A stretch of DNA of 64,000 bases, taken from positions 62,001 through 126,000 of the forward strand of contig NZ_VOIW01000009.1 in assembly GCF_009659625.1 (NCBI RefSeq). Reading direction: 5' to 3'. Position numbers and translations under genes: made by a program. Source of the DNA: Pseudomonas haemolytica (GTDB lineage: Bacteria > Pseudomonadota > Gammaproteobacteria > Pseudomonadales > Pseudomonadaceae). The number at the start of each line of letters is the position of its first letter. The first letter of the stretch is position 1. Positions 51,490 through 60,516 of the stretch are shown here, one piece after another. The notes beneath the pieces were generated by a model, which was not told the origin of the DNA, did not search any database, and saw only the letters and a list, made by a program, of their open reading frames with translations.

Positions 51490-53019
51490 ATGCGTACAAG
51501 TCTCTCGAGCAATATCGCACTGGACCTGCCCTCCTCCGCCCTGACCCCCGCGGGCACAGGCCCCGGCCCACTGGTACTCAGCCCGCGCCTGCATAACAAG
51601 GACCTGGCCCCCACCAAAGTCGAAGGCAGGCGCTGGGGGCGATACAGCATCTTTGCGTTGTGGACCAATGACGTTCACAACATCGCCAACTACTCATTCG
51701 CGATCGGCTTATATGCGTTGGGGCTGGGCGGTTGGCAGATCTTGCTGTCCCTGGGGATCGGCGCGGCGCTGGTGTACTTCTTCATGAACTTGTCGGGGTA
51801 CATGGGGCAGAAGACGGGTGTGCCGTTTCCAGTGATCAGCCGAATCAGTTTCGGTATTCACGGCGCGCAGATTCCGGCGTTGATTCGCGCGGTGATTGCG
51901 ATTGCCTGGTTTGGTATCCAGACCTACCTTGCATCGGTCGTTTTCCGCGTATTGCTGACCGCAATTCATCCGAGTTTTGCCGACTATGACCACAACTCGA
52001 TCCTCGGTTTGTCGACCTTGGGCTGGGCGTGTTTTGTGACAATCTGGCTGGTGCAGTTAGTAATCCTCGCCTACGGCATGGAAATGGTACGTCGCTACGA
52101 AGGCTTCGCCGGGCCGGTGATTTTGCTCACTGTGGCGGCGTTGGCCGGCTGGATGTATTACCAGGCGGGCGGCGTTATCGCCTGGTCGATCCGCGAGCCA
52201 CTGAGCGGCGGCGAGATGTGGCGCAATATATTTGCCGGTGGCGCACTGTGGCTGGCGATCTACGGCACCTTGATCCTCAACTTCTGTGATTTCGCCCGCT
52301 CGTCGCCGTGCCGCAAGACCATCAAGGTCGGCAACTTCTGGGGCCTGCCGGTGAATATCCTGGTGTTTGCCGCTATCACCGTGCTGCTGTGCGGCGGGCA
52401 GTTCCAACTCAATGGCCGGGTGATCGAAAGCCCGACCGAAATCATCGCGGCGATCCCCAACACCTTCTTCCTCGTGCTCGGCTGCCTGGCCTTCCTGATC
52501 GTCACCGTGGCGGTGAACATCATGGCCAACTTCGTCGCCCCGGCCTTTGTGCTGAGCAACCTGGCACCCAAGTACCTGAACTTCCGGCGCGCCGGGTTGA
52601 TCAGCGCCTTCGTGGCGGTGCTGATCCTGCCGTGGAACCTCTACAACAGCCCGTTGGTGATCGTGTACTTCCTCTCCGGCCTGGGCGCGCTGCTGGGGCC
52701 GTTATATGGGGTGATCATGGTCGATTACTGGCTGATCCGTAAAAGCCAGGTGGATGTGCCACAGCTGTATAGCGAAGACCCCCATGGCGTTTATTACTAC
52801 AGCCGTGGGGTGAATATGCGCGCAGTGGCGGCGTTTATTCCTGCGGCGGTGATCGCCATTCTGCTGGCGCTGTTGCCGGGATTTGCCAGTGTCTCGCCGT
52901 TTTCCTGGTTGTTTGGCGCCGGTATTGCGGGGCTGCTGTACCTGCTGATCGCCAAGCGCCAACCGCACTACGCCGATGTCAGCGGCGAAAGCATTGCCGT
53001 CGATAACGTCAGCCATTAA
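51490..53019 (+). CDS. NCS1-family nucleobase/hydantoin-type transporter
   Basis: A 509-residue membrane protein with about twelve helices, of the NCS1 family (Mhp1, PucI, FurE relatives). Recognisable segments: GRYSIFALWTNDVHNIANYSFAIGL in helix 1, GIGAALVYFFMNLSGYMGQKTGVPFPVISRISFGIHGAQIPALIRA, and the VNIMANFVAPAFVLSNLAPKYLNFRRA region. Substrate could be hydantoin, allantoin or a pyrimidine. Followed after 13 bp by a racemase-family gene, which favours hydantoin or allantoin. The ATG at 51490 is chosen over a GTG at 51472. Confidence 0.9.
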   Translation: MRTSLSSNIALDLPSSALTPAGTGPGPLVLSPRLHNKDLAPTKVEGRRWGRYSIFALWTNDVHNIANYSFAIGLYALGLGGWQILLSLGIGAALVYFFMNLSGYMGQKTGVPFPVISRISFGIHGAQIPALIRAVIAIAWFGIQTYLASVVFRVLLTAIHPSFADYDHNSILGLSTLGWACFVTIWLVQLVILAYGMEMVRRYEGFAGPVILLTVAALAGWMYYQAGGVIAWSIREPLSGGEMWRNIFAGGALWLAIYGTLILNFCDFARSSPCRKTIKVGNFWGLPVNILVFAAITVLLCGGQFQLNGRVIESPTEIIAAIPNTFFLVLGCLAFLIVTVAVNIMANFVAPAFVLSNLAPKYLNFRRAGLISAFVAVLILPWNLYNSPLVIVYFLSGLGALLGPLYGVIMVDYWLIRKSQVDVPQLYSEDPHGVYYYSRGVNMRAVAAFIPAAVIAILLALLPGFASVSPFSWLFGAGIAGLLYLLIAKRQPHYADVSGESIAVDNVSH

Positions 53020-53032
53020 ATAAGGACATTCC

Positions 53033-53761
53033 ATGCGCATCCTCGTGGTCAACGTCAACACCACCGAATCCATCACTGAAACCATCGCCCAGCAAGCGCG
53101 AGCCATCGCGTCACCGGGCACCGAGATAGTCGGGCTCACCCCCTACTTCGGCGCAGAATCGGTGGAGGGTAATTTTGAAAGCTACCTGGCGGCCATCGCC
53201 GTGATGGACCGGGTCATGGCCTACGATCAGCCGTTTGATGCGGTGATCCAGGCCGGCTACGGCGAACATGGCCGTGAAGGCTTGCAGGAATTGCTCAATG
53301 TGCCGGTGGTGGATATCACCGAAGCGGCAGCCAGCACCGCGATGTTCCTGGGGCATGCCTACTCGGTGGTCACCACCCTGGACCGCACGGTACCGCTGAT
53401 TGAAGACCGGCTGAAACTCGCTGGCCTGTACCAGCGTTGTGCATCGGTGCGCGCCAGTGGCATGGCGGTGCTGGAGTTGGAAGAAGACCCGCCGGCTGCC
53501 ATGGAGGCCATCGTGCGCCAGGCGGAACTGGCCATCCGCGACGACAAGGCTGAGGTTATTTGCCTGGGTTGCGGGGGCATGGCCGGGCTGGATGAGCAGA
53601 TTCGCCAGCGCACCGGGGTGCCGGTGGTGGACGGGGTGACGGCGGCGGTGATGATCGCCGAATCGTTGGTGCGGTTGGGATTGTCGACATCCAAAGTCAG
53701 GACTTATGCGGCGCCAAGGCCGAAGAAAGTCATCGGTTGGCCCGGCAAGTTCGGCCAATGA
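53033..53761 (+). CDS. Asp/Glu/hydantoin racemase-family protein lacking first cysteine
   Basis: A 242-residue member of the Asp/Glu/hydantoin racemase superfamily (MRILVVNVNTTESITE, VVDITEAAASTAMFLG, VICLGCGGMAG, GVPVVDGVTAAV). The second catalytic cysteine is present in CLGCGGM near residue 180. At the place of the first (usually A-C-F-G-D) the sequence reads AGYGEHG, with glycine. A two-base racemase should need both; arylmalonate decarboxylase has the same Gly/Cys pattern. Operon partner of the NCS1 transporter; AAGGA lies six bases before the ATG. Confidence 0.85.
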   Translation: MRILVVNVNTTESITETIAQQARAIASPGTEIVGLTPYFGAESVEGNFESYLAAIAVMDRVMAYDQPFDAVIQAGYGEHGREGLQELLNVPVVDITEAAASTAMFLGHAYSVVTTLDRTVPLIEDRLKLAGLYQRCASVRASGMAVLELEEDPPAAMEAIVRQAELAIRDDKAEVICLGCGGMAGLDEQIRQRTGVPVVDGVTAAVMIAESLVRLGLSTSKVRTYAAPRPKKVIGWPGKFGQ

Positions 53762-53766
53762 AGCCG

Positions 53767-54690
53767 TTAGACTGCACTGAATCTTTGTGCCAACCGCTGC
53801 TCGGCAAACTGCTCGATGATGAAATCTACAAACGCCCGGGTTTTGCCGGGTAGCAGTTTGTGTTCGGCGTAATAAATGGAAATATTACCGTCGTCGACGT
53901 ACCAATCCGGCAGCACTCGCACCACCGCGCCACTGTCGAGGAACGGCACGGCCATGGGCATGCTTACCAGCGCAATACCCAAGCCTTGGGCGCTGGCGAA
54001 GCAGGCGGCTTCGGAGTCGCTCATCGTCATCTTTGGCTTGAGCATCAGCGGGCGCTGTTCGCGGTCAGCGCGGGTCAGTTGCCAGGAACGCACGCGGCCG
54101 GTTTGCGGTGAGCGGATCAGGATGCCAAGGCAGCGCGATAAATCTTCGGGCACCCGCACGGGCGCACGCTGCGCCAAGTAGTCCGGTGAGGCCACCAGTA
54201 TCCGGTGCGCAGGCGTCAACTTGCGCGCCACCACGCCCTGGGGCAATTCAAAACCACCGCCAATGGCAGCATCAAACCCTTGGCCGATCAGGTCGACCTG
54301 GCGGTTATCGAAATGCCAGTCGGGACTGATATCCGGAAAACGCCGCATGAACGCCCCCAGCAGCGGCACAACATAACGATTGCCGAATACTGTGCCCATG
54401 CTGACCTTGAGCGTGCCCACCGGCCGCCCTTCGGCGCTGGCCAGGTTGGCCACGGCGTTCTGGATGGTGGTGAGACTGCCGCTGACCTCGTCAAGAAACA
54501 GCTTGCCGGCTTCGGTCAGGGTGAGGCGCCGGGTGCTGCGCTGGAAAAGCCGCACACCCAGGCGCCCCTCCAGCTTGGCGACGCTTTTGCCCACGGCTGC
54601 CGGGGTCAGGCTCAGGTGCCGGGCAGCCTCGGCAAAACTGCCACCCTCGGCGCTGCGCACAAAGCATTCGATACTGCCAAAGCTCTCCAT
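53767..54690 (-). CDS. LysR-family regulator
   Basis: A 307-residue LysR regulator. The N-terminal helix-turn-helix reads FVRSAEGGSFAEAARHLSLTPAAVGKSVAKLEGRLGVRLFQRSTRRLTLTEAG. The rest is a substrate-binding-like effector domain of the CrgA/DsdC-like group. It is divergent from the SDR gene 106 bp away, its most likely target. It is convergent with the racemase gene, five bases apart. Confidence 0.92.
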   Translation of the reverse strand: MESFGSIECFVRSAEGGSFAEAARHLSLTPAAVGKSVAKLEGRLGVRLFQRSTRRLTLTEAGKLFLDEVSGSLTTIQNAVANLASAEGRPVGTLKVSMGTVFGNRYVVPLLGAFMRRFPDISPDWHFDNRQVDLIGQGFDAAIGGGFELPQGVVARKLTPAHRILVASPDYLAQRAPVRVPEDLSRCLGILIRSPQTGRVRSWQLTRADREQRPLMLKPKMTMSDSEAACFASAQGLGIALVSMPMAVPFLDSGAVVRVLPDWYVDDGNISIYYAEHKLLPGKTRAFVDFIIEQFAEQRLAQRFSAV

Positions 54691-54796
54691 ACCGTCCCAC
54701 TCTAAACTTTTGGTTTACACAGACTATAGCAACCACGGTCTACCGGCTCGAACGGGTGAGGTCGATACTCGGCCCATCAACTACTCGGAGATCGAC

Positions 54797-55543
54797 ATGA
54801 CTACATCCAACCTCACCGGCAAAGTCGCCTTGGTCCAAGGCGGTTCCCGCGGTATCGGCGCCGCCATCGTCAAGCGCCTCGCCGCCCAAGGTGCTGCCGT
54901 CGCCTTTACCTATGTCAGTTCGACTGCCAAGGCCGAAGCATTGCAGAACAGCGTGATCAGCGAAGGCGGCAAAGCCCTGGCGATTCACGCCGACAGCGCC
55001 GATGCCACGGCGATTCGCAATGCGGTCAATGCCACGGTGGAAGCGTTTGGGCGCCTGGATATCCTGGTCAATAACGCCGGCGTGCTAGCCGTCGCCCCGC
55101 TGGAAGACTTCACGCTGGAAGACTTCGACCAGACCCTGGCGATCAACGTGCGTAGCGTATTTATCGCCACCCAGGAAGCCGCCAAGCACATGGGCGAAGG
55201 TGGCCGCGTGATCAATATCGGCAGCACCAATGCCGAGCGCATGCCATTTGGTGGTGGCGGCCCTTACGCGATGAGCAAGGCGGCGCTGGTGGGTTTGACC
55301 AAGGGTTTGGCGCGGGATCTGGGGCCACGGGGTATCACCATCAATAACGTGCAGCCTGGGCCGGTGGATACCGATATGAACCCGGCGAACAGTGAGTTTG
55401 CCGAGAGCTTGATTGGGTTGATGGCGGTAGGCAGGTATGGGCATGTGGAGGAGATTGCCAGCTTTGTGGCGTATCTCGCTGGGCCGGAAGCCGGGTATAT
55501 CACGGGTGCCAGCCTGACCATCGACGGTGGTTTCAGCGCCTGA
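54797..55543 (+). CDS. SDR-family oxidoreductase
   Basis: A 248-residue classical short-chain dehydrogenase. Cofactor motif QGGSRGIGAAI (TGxxxGIG type with Q for T), NNAG strand, the catalytic Ser in INIGST, and YAMSK supplying Tyr and Lys. The TYVSST region after strand 2 suggests NADP(H). The substrate is unknown. Start at 54797 with GGAG upstream. Regulated probably by the divergent LysR protein. Confidence 0.9.
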   Translation: MTTSNLTGKVALVQGGSRGIGAAIVKRLAAQGAAVAFTYVSSTAKAEALQNSVISEGGKALAIHADSADATAIRNAVNATVEAFGRLDILVNNAGVLAVAPLEDFTLEDFDQTLAINVRSVFIATQEAAKHMGEGGRVINIGSTNAERMPFGGGGPYAMSKAALVGLTKGLARDLGPRGITINNVQPGPVDTDMNPANSEFAESLIGLMAVGRYGHVEEIASFVAYLAGPEAGYITGASLTIDGGFSA

Positions 55544-55564
55544 TTTTTGGGAGAACCGCAAACC

Positions 55565-55688
55565 AAATGTGGGAGGGGCGGTGCGACGATTCGACTTGCT
55601 CCCGATGGCGGTGGGTCAGCTATAGATAACTGACTGATACACCGCTATCGGGAGCAAGTCGAATCGTCGCACCGCCCCTCCCACATTT
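55565..55688. repeat. Long variant REPIN (49-base arms)
   Basis: Arms of 49 bases (55565-55613 and 55640-55688) pair with a single mismatch. Compared with the other REPINs, each arm carries the same extra block CGGTGCGACGATTCGA between the GTGGGAGGGG head and the CTTGCTCCCGAT tail. It fills the space between convergent SDR and HAD genes. Confidence 0.93.
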
Positions 55689-55701
55689 TGACCTTATTGG
55701 G

Positions 55702-56388
55702 TCAGGACATGGGTGGCAAGCCGTAGGCCGCCAGGTCAAAGTCGGCGAGCTTGCGGATGATCTGGTCAGCATGCTGGTACTTGCTGTCAGCCATGGCTTC
55801 ATCGGGCACGGCAATAGCGGTCATGTGAGCAGCCTTCGCTGCAGTCACGCCGAACGGCGAGTCTTCGAACACCAGGCAATCCTCGGGCGCGACACCCAAA
55901 CGGCGCGCGGCGGTGAGGAAGATGTCCGGCGCTGGCTTGGCGGCGCCGACTTCGGGGTCGTCCGCAGTGACGATAGTGTCGAACAGACCAAACCATTCGC
56001 GGTGCAGGGTAGTCTTGTGGCCGAACGAGTTGCGCGAGGAACTGGTGCCCACCGCAATCGGAATATTGTGCGCCTTCAAGTGCCGCACCAACGCCTCGGC
56101 GCCCGGCATGCCCAGGGCCTTGGGAAAACGCTCGCTCATCAGCGGTTCGCGAATCTCCAGAAACTCGGCAGGCGTGATCGGCAAGTCCAGCGCCTTGACC
56201 ACGTAATCGGCCAGATCCTGGGCACCCCGCCCAATAATGTGCTGCTTGATCCCCCAGTCATAGGTACGGCCATAGCGCTCGGCGATGATCTGCGTGACTT
56301 CGGTGTAGATGCCTTCGGTATCCAGCAACAACCCGTCCATATCGAAAATCACGGCCTTGATCGGGACAGCGGTACGCGGTGCATTCAT
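55702..56388 (-). CDS. HAD-superfamily phosphatase (beta-phosphoglucomutase/HDHD1-like)
   Basis: A 228-residue HAD hydrolase with cap subclass I. Motif I is IFDMDGLLLDTEG, motif II VGTSS, motif III Lys in GAAKPAPDIF, motif IV VFEDSPFG. Similar to sugar-phosphate or pseudouridine-5'-phosphate phosphatases, but the substrate is not determined by sequence. The start is the ATG at 56388; a GTG lies three bases upstream. Confidence 0.88.
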   Translation of the reverse strand: MNAPRTAVPIKAVIFDMDGLLLDTEGIYTEVTQIIAERYGRTYDWGIKQHIIGRGAQDLADYVVKALDLPITPAEFLEIREPLMSERFPKALGMPGAEALVRHLKAHNIPIAVGTSSSRNSFGHKTTLHREWFGLFDTIVTADDPEVGAAKPAPDIFLTAARRLGVAPEDCLVFEDSPFGVTAAKAAHMTAIAVPDEAMADSKYQHADQIIRKLADFDLAAYGLPPMS

Positions 56389-56497
56389 CACAACACAACC
56401 TTAGGGCAAGGACTAAAAGGATTCAGCACAATAACGGCCACGCTTGCCGGCAAGCAACCCTTTAGACTGTCAGCCCCCTTATTTCGAAGTACTTATA

Positions 56498-56881
56498 ATG
56501 CTCTACCGTTTAGCCGCCGACGGCCTCGTGCTGTTTCACCTGACCTTTATCCTGTTCGTGCTGTTCGGCGGCCTGCTCACCCTGAAGTGGCCACGGGTGA
56601 TGTGGCTGCACTTGCCCGCCGTTGCCTGGGGAATCGCCGTGGAGGTGCTCCACCTGCCCTGCCCGCTCACCCGCTGGGAAAACCTGTTTCGCCACATGGC
56701 CGGGCAGGACGGTTATGGGGGCGGGTTTATCGAGCACTACATCCTGACGCTGATCTACCCCGCCGGGCTCACTCCGAATATTCAACTGATGCTGGGGGCG
56801 GTGGTGGTGGTGATCAACGTCACAGTGTATGGGCTGGTTATCCGGCGCCTTCTCCGTAGACCTACTAGCCTGAACCTTTAA
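56498..56881 (+). CDS. DUF2784 small membrane protein
   Basis: A 127-residue protein with three to four hydrophobic helices (LYRLAADGLVLFHLTFILFVLFGGLL, WLHLPAVAWGIAVEVLHLPCPLTRWEN, a C-terminal helix). The conserved CPLTRWEN and FIEHYILTLIYP segments identify the DUF2784 family, whose function is unknown. The adjacent glutamylcyclotransferase-like gene follows after nine bases, with its AAGGA spanning the stop. Confidence 0.85.
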   Translation: MLYRLAADGLVLFHLTFILFVLFGGLLTLKWPRVMWLHLPAVAWGIAVEVLHLPCPLTRWENLFRHMAGQDGYGGGFIEHYILTLIYPAGLTPNIQLMLGAVVVVINVTVYGLVIRRLLRRPTSLNL

Positions 56882-56890
56882 GGATCCCCA

Positions 56891-57244
56891 ATGGAACACT
56901 CCACCGAATTTCCCGTACTGCTGTTTTCCTACGGCACCCTGCAAGACAAAGCCGTACAACTGGCCAACTTCGGCCGCGAACTCCTCGGCCAGCACGACGC
57001 GATGCTGGGCTACTCCCAAAGCTGGGTAGAGATCACCGACCCCGCCGTATTGGCCACCAGCGGCAAGACCCACCACCCCATCGTCGCGCCCACCACGGAA
57101 AAGGGCTGCAGCGTTGAAGGCATGGTCTTTCAGATTTCCGAACAGGAACTCGCGGCAGCCGATGCCTATGAAGTGTCGGACTACAAGCGCGTTTCAGTGG
57201 CATTGGCGTCGGGCCTGACAGCCTGGGTGTACGTGCAAGCCTGA
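56891..57244 (+). CDS. Gamma-glutamylcyclotransferase-like (AIG2/GGCT) protein
   Basis: A 117-residue GGCT-fold protein starting with the diagnostic FSYGTLQDKAVQ substrate loop. The probable catalytic acid is in the AADAYEVSDYKRV segment. It may cleave gamma-glutamyl amines or related amides to 5-oxoproline. Probably co-transcribed with the DUF2784 gene upstream. Confidence 0.87.
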   Translation: MEHSTEFPVLLFSYGTLQDKAVQLANFGRELLGQHDAMLGYSQSWVEITDPAVLATSGKTHHPIVAPTTEKGCSVEGMVFQISEQELAAADAYEVSDYKRVSVALASGLTAWVYVQA

Positions 57245-57343
57245 ACATGAAACCTTGGCTGGTTGATTTCAATCTGCCAACTGAGCGCTTAGAGTGTCGC
57301 CCCCCGAGAATTGAATCTCGAGATCTAGCCCATGGAGTTACAC

Positions 57344-57679
57344 GTGAAATACGTCAGTAAAGTAGTTGCAGCCGCCGTTCTTGGTTTCACCTTGGCAGGT
57401 TGCACCGGCACCGCCATGAAAACCCCGCAATACGACGCAAGCCAATACACCGTCATCGGCCACAGCGAAGCCAGCGCCACCGGCATCATGCTGCTGGGCA
57501 TCATCCCAATCGGCCAGAACAACCGTTTCGTACGCGCCCAGGATGCTGCCATCAAGGCCAAAGGCGGCGACGCGCTGATCAACACCCAAGTGCAGGAAAA
57601 GTGGTTCTGGGCCTGGGTACTGAACGGCTACACCACCAAGATTTCCGGTGATGTGATCAAGCTGAAAAACGCGCAATAA
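57344..57679 (+). CDS. Small lipoprotein
   Basis: A 111-residue protein with an N-terminal signal MKYVSKVVAAAVLGFTLAGC whose LAGC lipobox would be lipidated at Cys20. Family unassigned; the mature part (GIMLLGIIPIGQNNRFVRAQDAAIKAKGGDALINTQVQEKWFW) resembles TRL-like or surface-exposed lipoproteins. The GTG at 57344 with GGAG six bases upstream is preferred; an ATG at 57332 would put charged MELH before the signal and contains that same GGAG. Confidence 0.82.
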   Translation: MKYVSKVVAAAVLGFTLAGCTGTAMKTPQYDASQYTVIGHSEASATGIMLLGIIPIGQNNRFVRAQDAAIKAKGGDALINTQVQEKWFWAWVLNGYTTKISGDVIKLKNAQ

Positions 57680-57749
57680 AGTAAGCAATTGCCAGGGCAC
57701 TGACCTCGGCAAGCGACGTATCATGGGCCAGACTTCTCGAGGCTGGCCC

Positions 57750-58790
57750 ATGAACCTCAGTATCGTTTACGCCCTCGCGGCCGCCGCCCTGTTCGGCGCC
57801 AGCACCCCGCTCGCCAAAAGCCTCGGCCTGGGCCTCTCGCCCATACTGCTCGCCGGCCTGCTCTACCTGGGCAGCGGCATTGGCCTTGCCAGCGTACGCC
57901 TGATCCGCGATCGCGGCTGGGCACCCACCGGGCTGACCCCACCGGAATGGCCCTGGCTACTCGGCGCCATCGCCTTCGGCGGCATCCTCGGTCCCGTCGC
58001 CCTCATGTTCGGCCTGACCCGCACCGCCAGCGCCACTGCCTCCCTGATGCTCAACCTTGAATCGGTACTGACCGCCGTGATCGCCTGGGTTGTATTCCGA
58101 GAAAACGCAGACCGCCGCATCGTCCTCGGTATGCTCGCCATTGTGCTCGGCGGCGTAGTGTTGTCATGGACCGGCGCTGGCGGTAGCAACCAGGATTGGA
58201 CCGGGCCGCTTGCCGTTGCGCTGGCTTGCTTGTGCTGGGGAATCGATAACAACCTGACGCGCAAGGTCTCTGCATCTGACGCGGTGTTTATCGCCGCAGC
58301 CAAGGGCTTGATTGCAGGGCTGGTAAATTGCAGCCTGGCGCTTTACCTCGGGGCGCAGATTCCCGGCGTGGCGCAGCTGGCGCCTATCTTGCTGGTTGGG
58401 TTCCTCGGCTATGGCATCAGCCTGGTCATGTTTGTGCTGGCCTTACGCGGGCTGGGTAGCGCGCGTACCGGGGCCTACTTCTCGACCGCGCCCTTCCTCG
58501 GTGCCGCAGTAGCCTTGCTAGGCTTCGCAGAGTCCGTGACCGTGGCGTTCTGGATTGCCTCAGCGCTGATGGCTGTGGGCGTGTGGCTGCACCTGACTGA
58601 GCGGCACGCCCATGAGCACCTGCATGAGGCCACGGAACACGGGCATCGGCATGTGCATGATGAACATCATCAGCATGAGCATGGTTTTGAGTGGGATCCG
58701 CAGGTGCCCCATAGTCATGTGCATGTTCATGGTGTGATGAGGCATAGCCATGCGCATTTTCCGGATGTGCATCATCGGCATAGGCATTAA
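57750..58790 (+). CDS. EamA/DMT transporter with His-rich C-terminal tail
   Basis: A 346-residue inner-membrane protein with two EamA repeats (about ten helices, residues 1-280). A terminal tail of about 66 residues contains roughly 24 histidines in HxH runs (HAHEHLHEATEHGHRHVH, PHSHVHVH, HHRHRH). The tail suggests binding of Zn, Ni or Co and a link to metal export or metal-gated transport. GAGG seven bases before the ATG at 57750 decides the start. Confidence 0.88.
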   Translation: MNLSIVYALAAAALFGASTPLAKSLGLGLSPILLAGLLYLGSGIGLASVRLIRDRGWAPTGLTPPEWPWLLGAIAFGGILGPVALMFGLTRTASATASLMLNLESVLTAVIAWVVFRENADRRIVLGMLAIVLGGVVLSWTGAGGSNQDWTGPLAVALACLCWGIDNNLTRKVSASDAVFIAAAKGLIAGLVNCSLALYLGAQIPGVAQLAPILLVGFLGYGISLVMFVLALRGLGSARTGAYFSTAPFLGAAVALLGFAESVTVAFWIASALMAVGVWLHLTERHAHEHLHEATEHGHRHVHDEHHQHEHGFEWDPQVPHSHVHVHGVMRHSHAHFPDVHHRHRH

Positions 58791-58968
58791 TGACGAGTTT
58801 GTGCGCCAGGTGTTGGCAACACCTTACACACCACTCAGAAGTGACATGCTTGCGCCTCGAAATCGCAACTCCAATGGCTGCCAAGTCGCTCCAGGGCGGC
58901 CGAGTTACCGATGATCCGAGAGGCTACGTGCTGTTGATTAAAATGATATGCGGGGGAGCCGCGACGCT

Positions 58969-60516
58969 TTATGTTTCGAGGACTTCCAGCGACTGATGCT
59001 CCACTCGGTTGCGCCCCAGTTTTTTTGCGCGATACAGAAAACTATCTGATTTTTCCAGCAAATCAGTTGCTTCAATTACGCCATCCTGGTGGTTGGAAGC
59101 GACACCTGCGCTGATGGTGACAATGCCTGTCGCACTGCCCCTGTGTTCAATTTTTGCAGCCTCTATTGCTGACCGCACTTCCTCAGCGATCCCTACTGCA
59201 CCTGCCAGTTCCGTCTCTGGAAGCAGGATTACAAACTCTTCCCCACCATACCGAGCAGCCAGGTCGGCCGGACGATTTATATTCTTGCCGACTAACTGTG
59301 CAATTCGCCTTAAACATTCGTCGCCGAGAACATGGCCATAATAATCGTTGTACTGCTTGAACCAATCTATATCGATAAGTATGAGCGCTACGCTATTCCC
59401 CGTGCGGCATGCTCTGGACCACTCTTGCGCCAGTGTAATGTCGAAACACCTACGGTTGGGCAACCCAGTAAGGCTATCAGTTTTAGCAATAAGTTCTAAA
59501 TCACGATGCGCAAGACGCAGATCTTCTTCTGCCACCAACAAACGTTGAATTTGTCGGTAAAAGAGAAAGCCCAGACCGGTCAGCACAAAAATGATTAGCG
59601 CCACCATAATGGATGCCTGATAGACGTACGTCCACCATGTTGCAAATACTGAGTCTAACGACAATCCCGCTGCTGCGACGATCGGAAGGCCCCGTATGCG
59701 GCTGTAGGCATAGACTCGTTCTATCCCGTCCACAACGGAAGTCAGGCTTGCTGTTCCGTCGTTGCTGTTTATCAAATATCGACTAAACAGCTCCCCCTTG
59801 GCGATATTCGTCGTCATTAGCGCTTCAATCATTGGTCGGCGGGCCAACAAATCGCCGTTATTCAGCGCAAGCAGTATCACCCCTTGTTTGTCTACGTCTA
59901 AACGCTCAAAGAAACGTTGAAAATATGCGACAGGCAACGTCGCCAATACCACACCGCTGAAGCTGCCATCCGGATATTGAGTGCGGCGGCTGACAGGGAT
60001 GATCATGTCGCCAGTGGTGCGGCTCAAAATGACCTGGCCTACATGGATAGCCGAGCCAGGATGATTTTTGTGGTAAATAAAATAAGATCGATCGCTATTG
60101 TTCTTCGCGACCGCCTCTGCGGAGAACGAATTGACTACCCAGTCGCCATTCTGGTCGTAAATGAACAATCCTTGAATGCCGTCGGTTGCCTCAACATTGT
60201 TGGCCATTACTTTGGATAAGCGAACTCTCTGTTCGGCGTCAAGTTTTTCATGTTCAACGCGTTCTGCAAGATTGCTGAGAATGCTTTCAGCCTGACGCAA
60301 GGTATCTTGAGCCTGCTGCTCGGAAGCCCGAACAATGTTATGAACAGCAATTTTGGCATTCGCCAATCGTTCATCCGCCGATTGCTTTAACTGCCAGGCA
60401 ATTGCGGAAACCAACATGACACACACCAGGAAGATGAACGCTACCAGGCCCACAGAAAGAGCTTTAGGTGTTAATCGACCAGACACGAGCGTGATGGTTT
60501 TCATGGACCTCTTCAT
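58969..60516 (-). CDS. Cache-GGDEF diguanylate cyclase
   Basis: A 515-residue membrane cyclase: one helix near 20-42, a periplasmic dCache-like sensor (about 43-285, with DRSYFIYHKNHPGSAIHVGQVI), a second helix near 300-325, a coiled linker, and a GGDEF domain with GGEEF and an RPAD inhibitory site five residues before. Active and product-inhibited by sequence. Codon use is clearly more AT-rich than in adjacent genes, suggesting recent acquisition next to tRNA-Ser. A second ATG at 60504 has GAGG close upstream and may be the real start. Confidence 0.9.
   Translation of the reverse strand: MKRSMKTITLVSGRLTPKALSVGLVAFIFLVCVMLVSAIAWQLKQSADERLANAKIAVHNIVRASEQQAQDTLRQAESILSNLAERVEHEKLDAEQRVRLSKVMANNVEATDGIQGLFIYDQNGDWVVNSFSAEAVAKNNSDRSYFIYHKNHPGSAIHVGQVILSRTTGDMIIPVSRRTQYPDGSFSGVVLATLPVAYFQRFFERLDVDKQGVILLALNNGDLLARRPMIEALMTTNIAKGELFSRYLINSNDGTASLTSVVDGIERVYAYSRIRGLPIVAAAGLSLDSVFATWWTYVYQASIMVALIIFVLTGLGFLFYRQIQRLLVAEEDLRLAHRDLELIAKTDSLTGLPNRRCFDITLAQEWSRACRTGNSVALILIDIDWFKQYNDYYGHVLGDECLRRIAQLVGKNINRPADLAARYGGEEFVILLPETELAGAVGIAEEVRSAIEAAKIEHRGSATGIVTISAGVASNHQDGVIEATDLLEKSDSFLYRAKKLGRNRVEHQSLEVLET

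Noticed and set aside
58791..58968. Short gap after the His-tailed transporter examined for an attachment site or small gene
   Set aside because: No copy of the tRNA-Ser end and no plausible coding frame with a ribosome-binding site.
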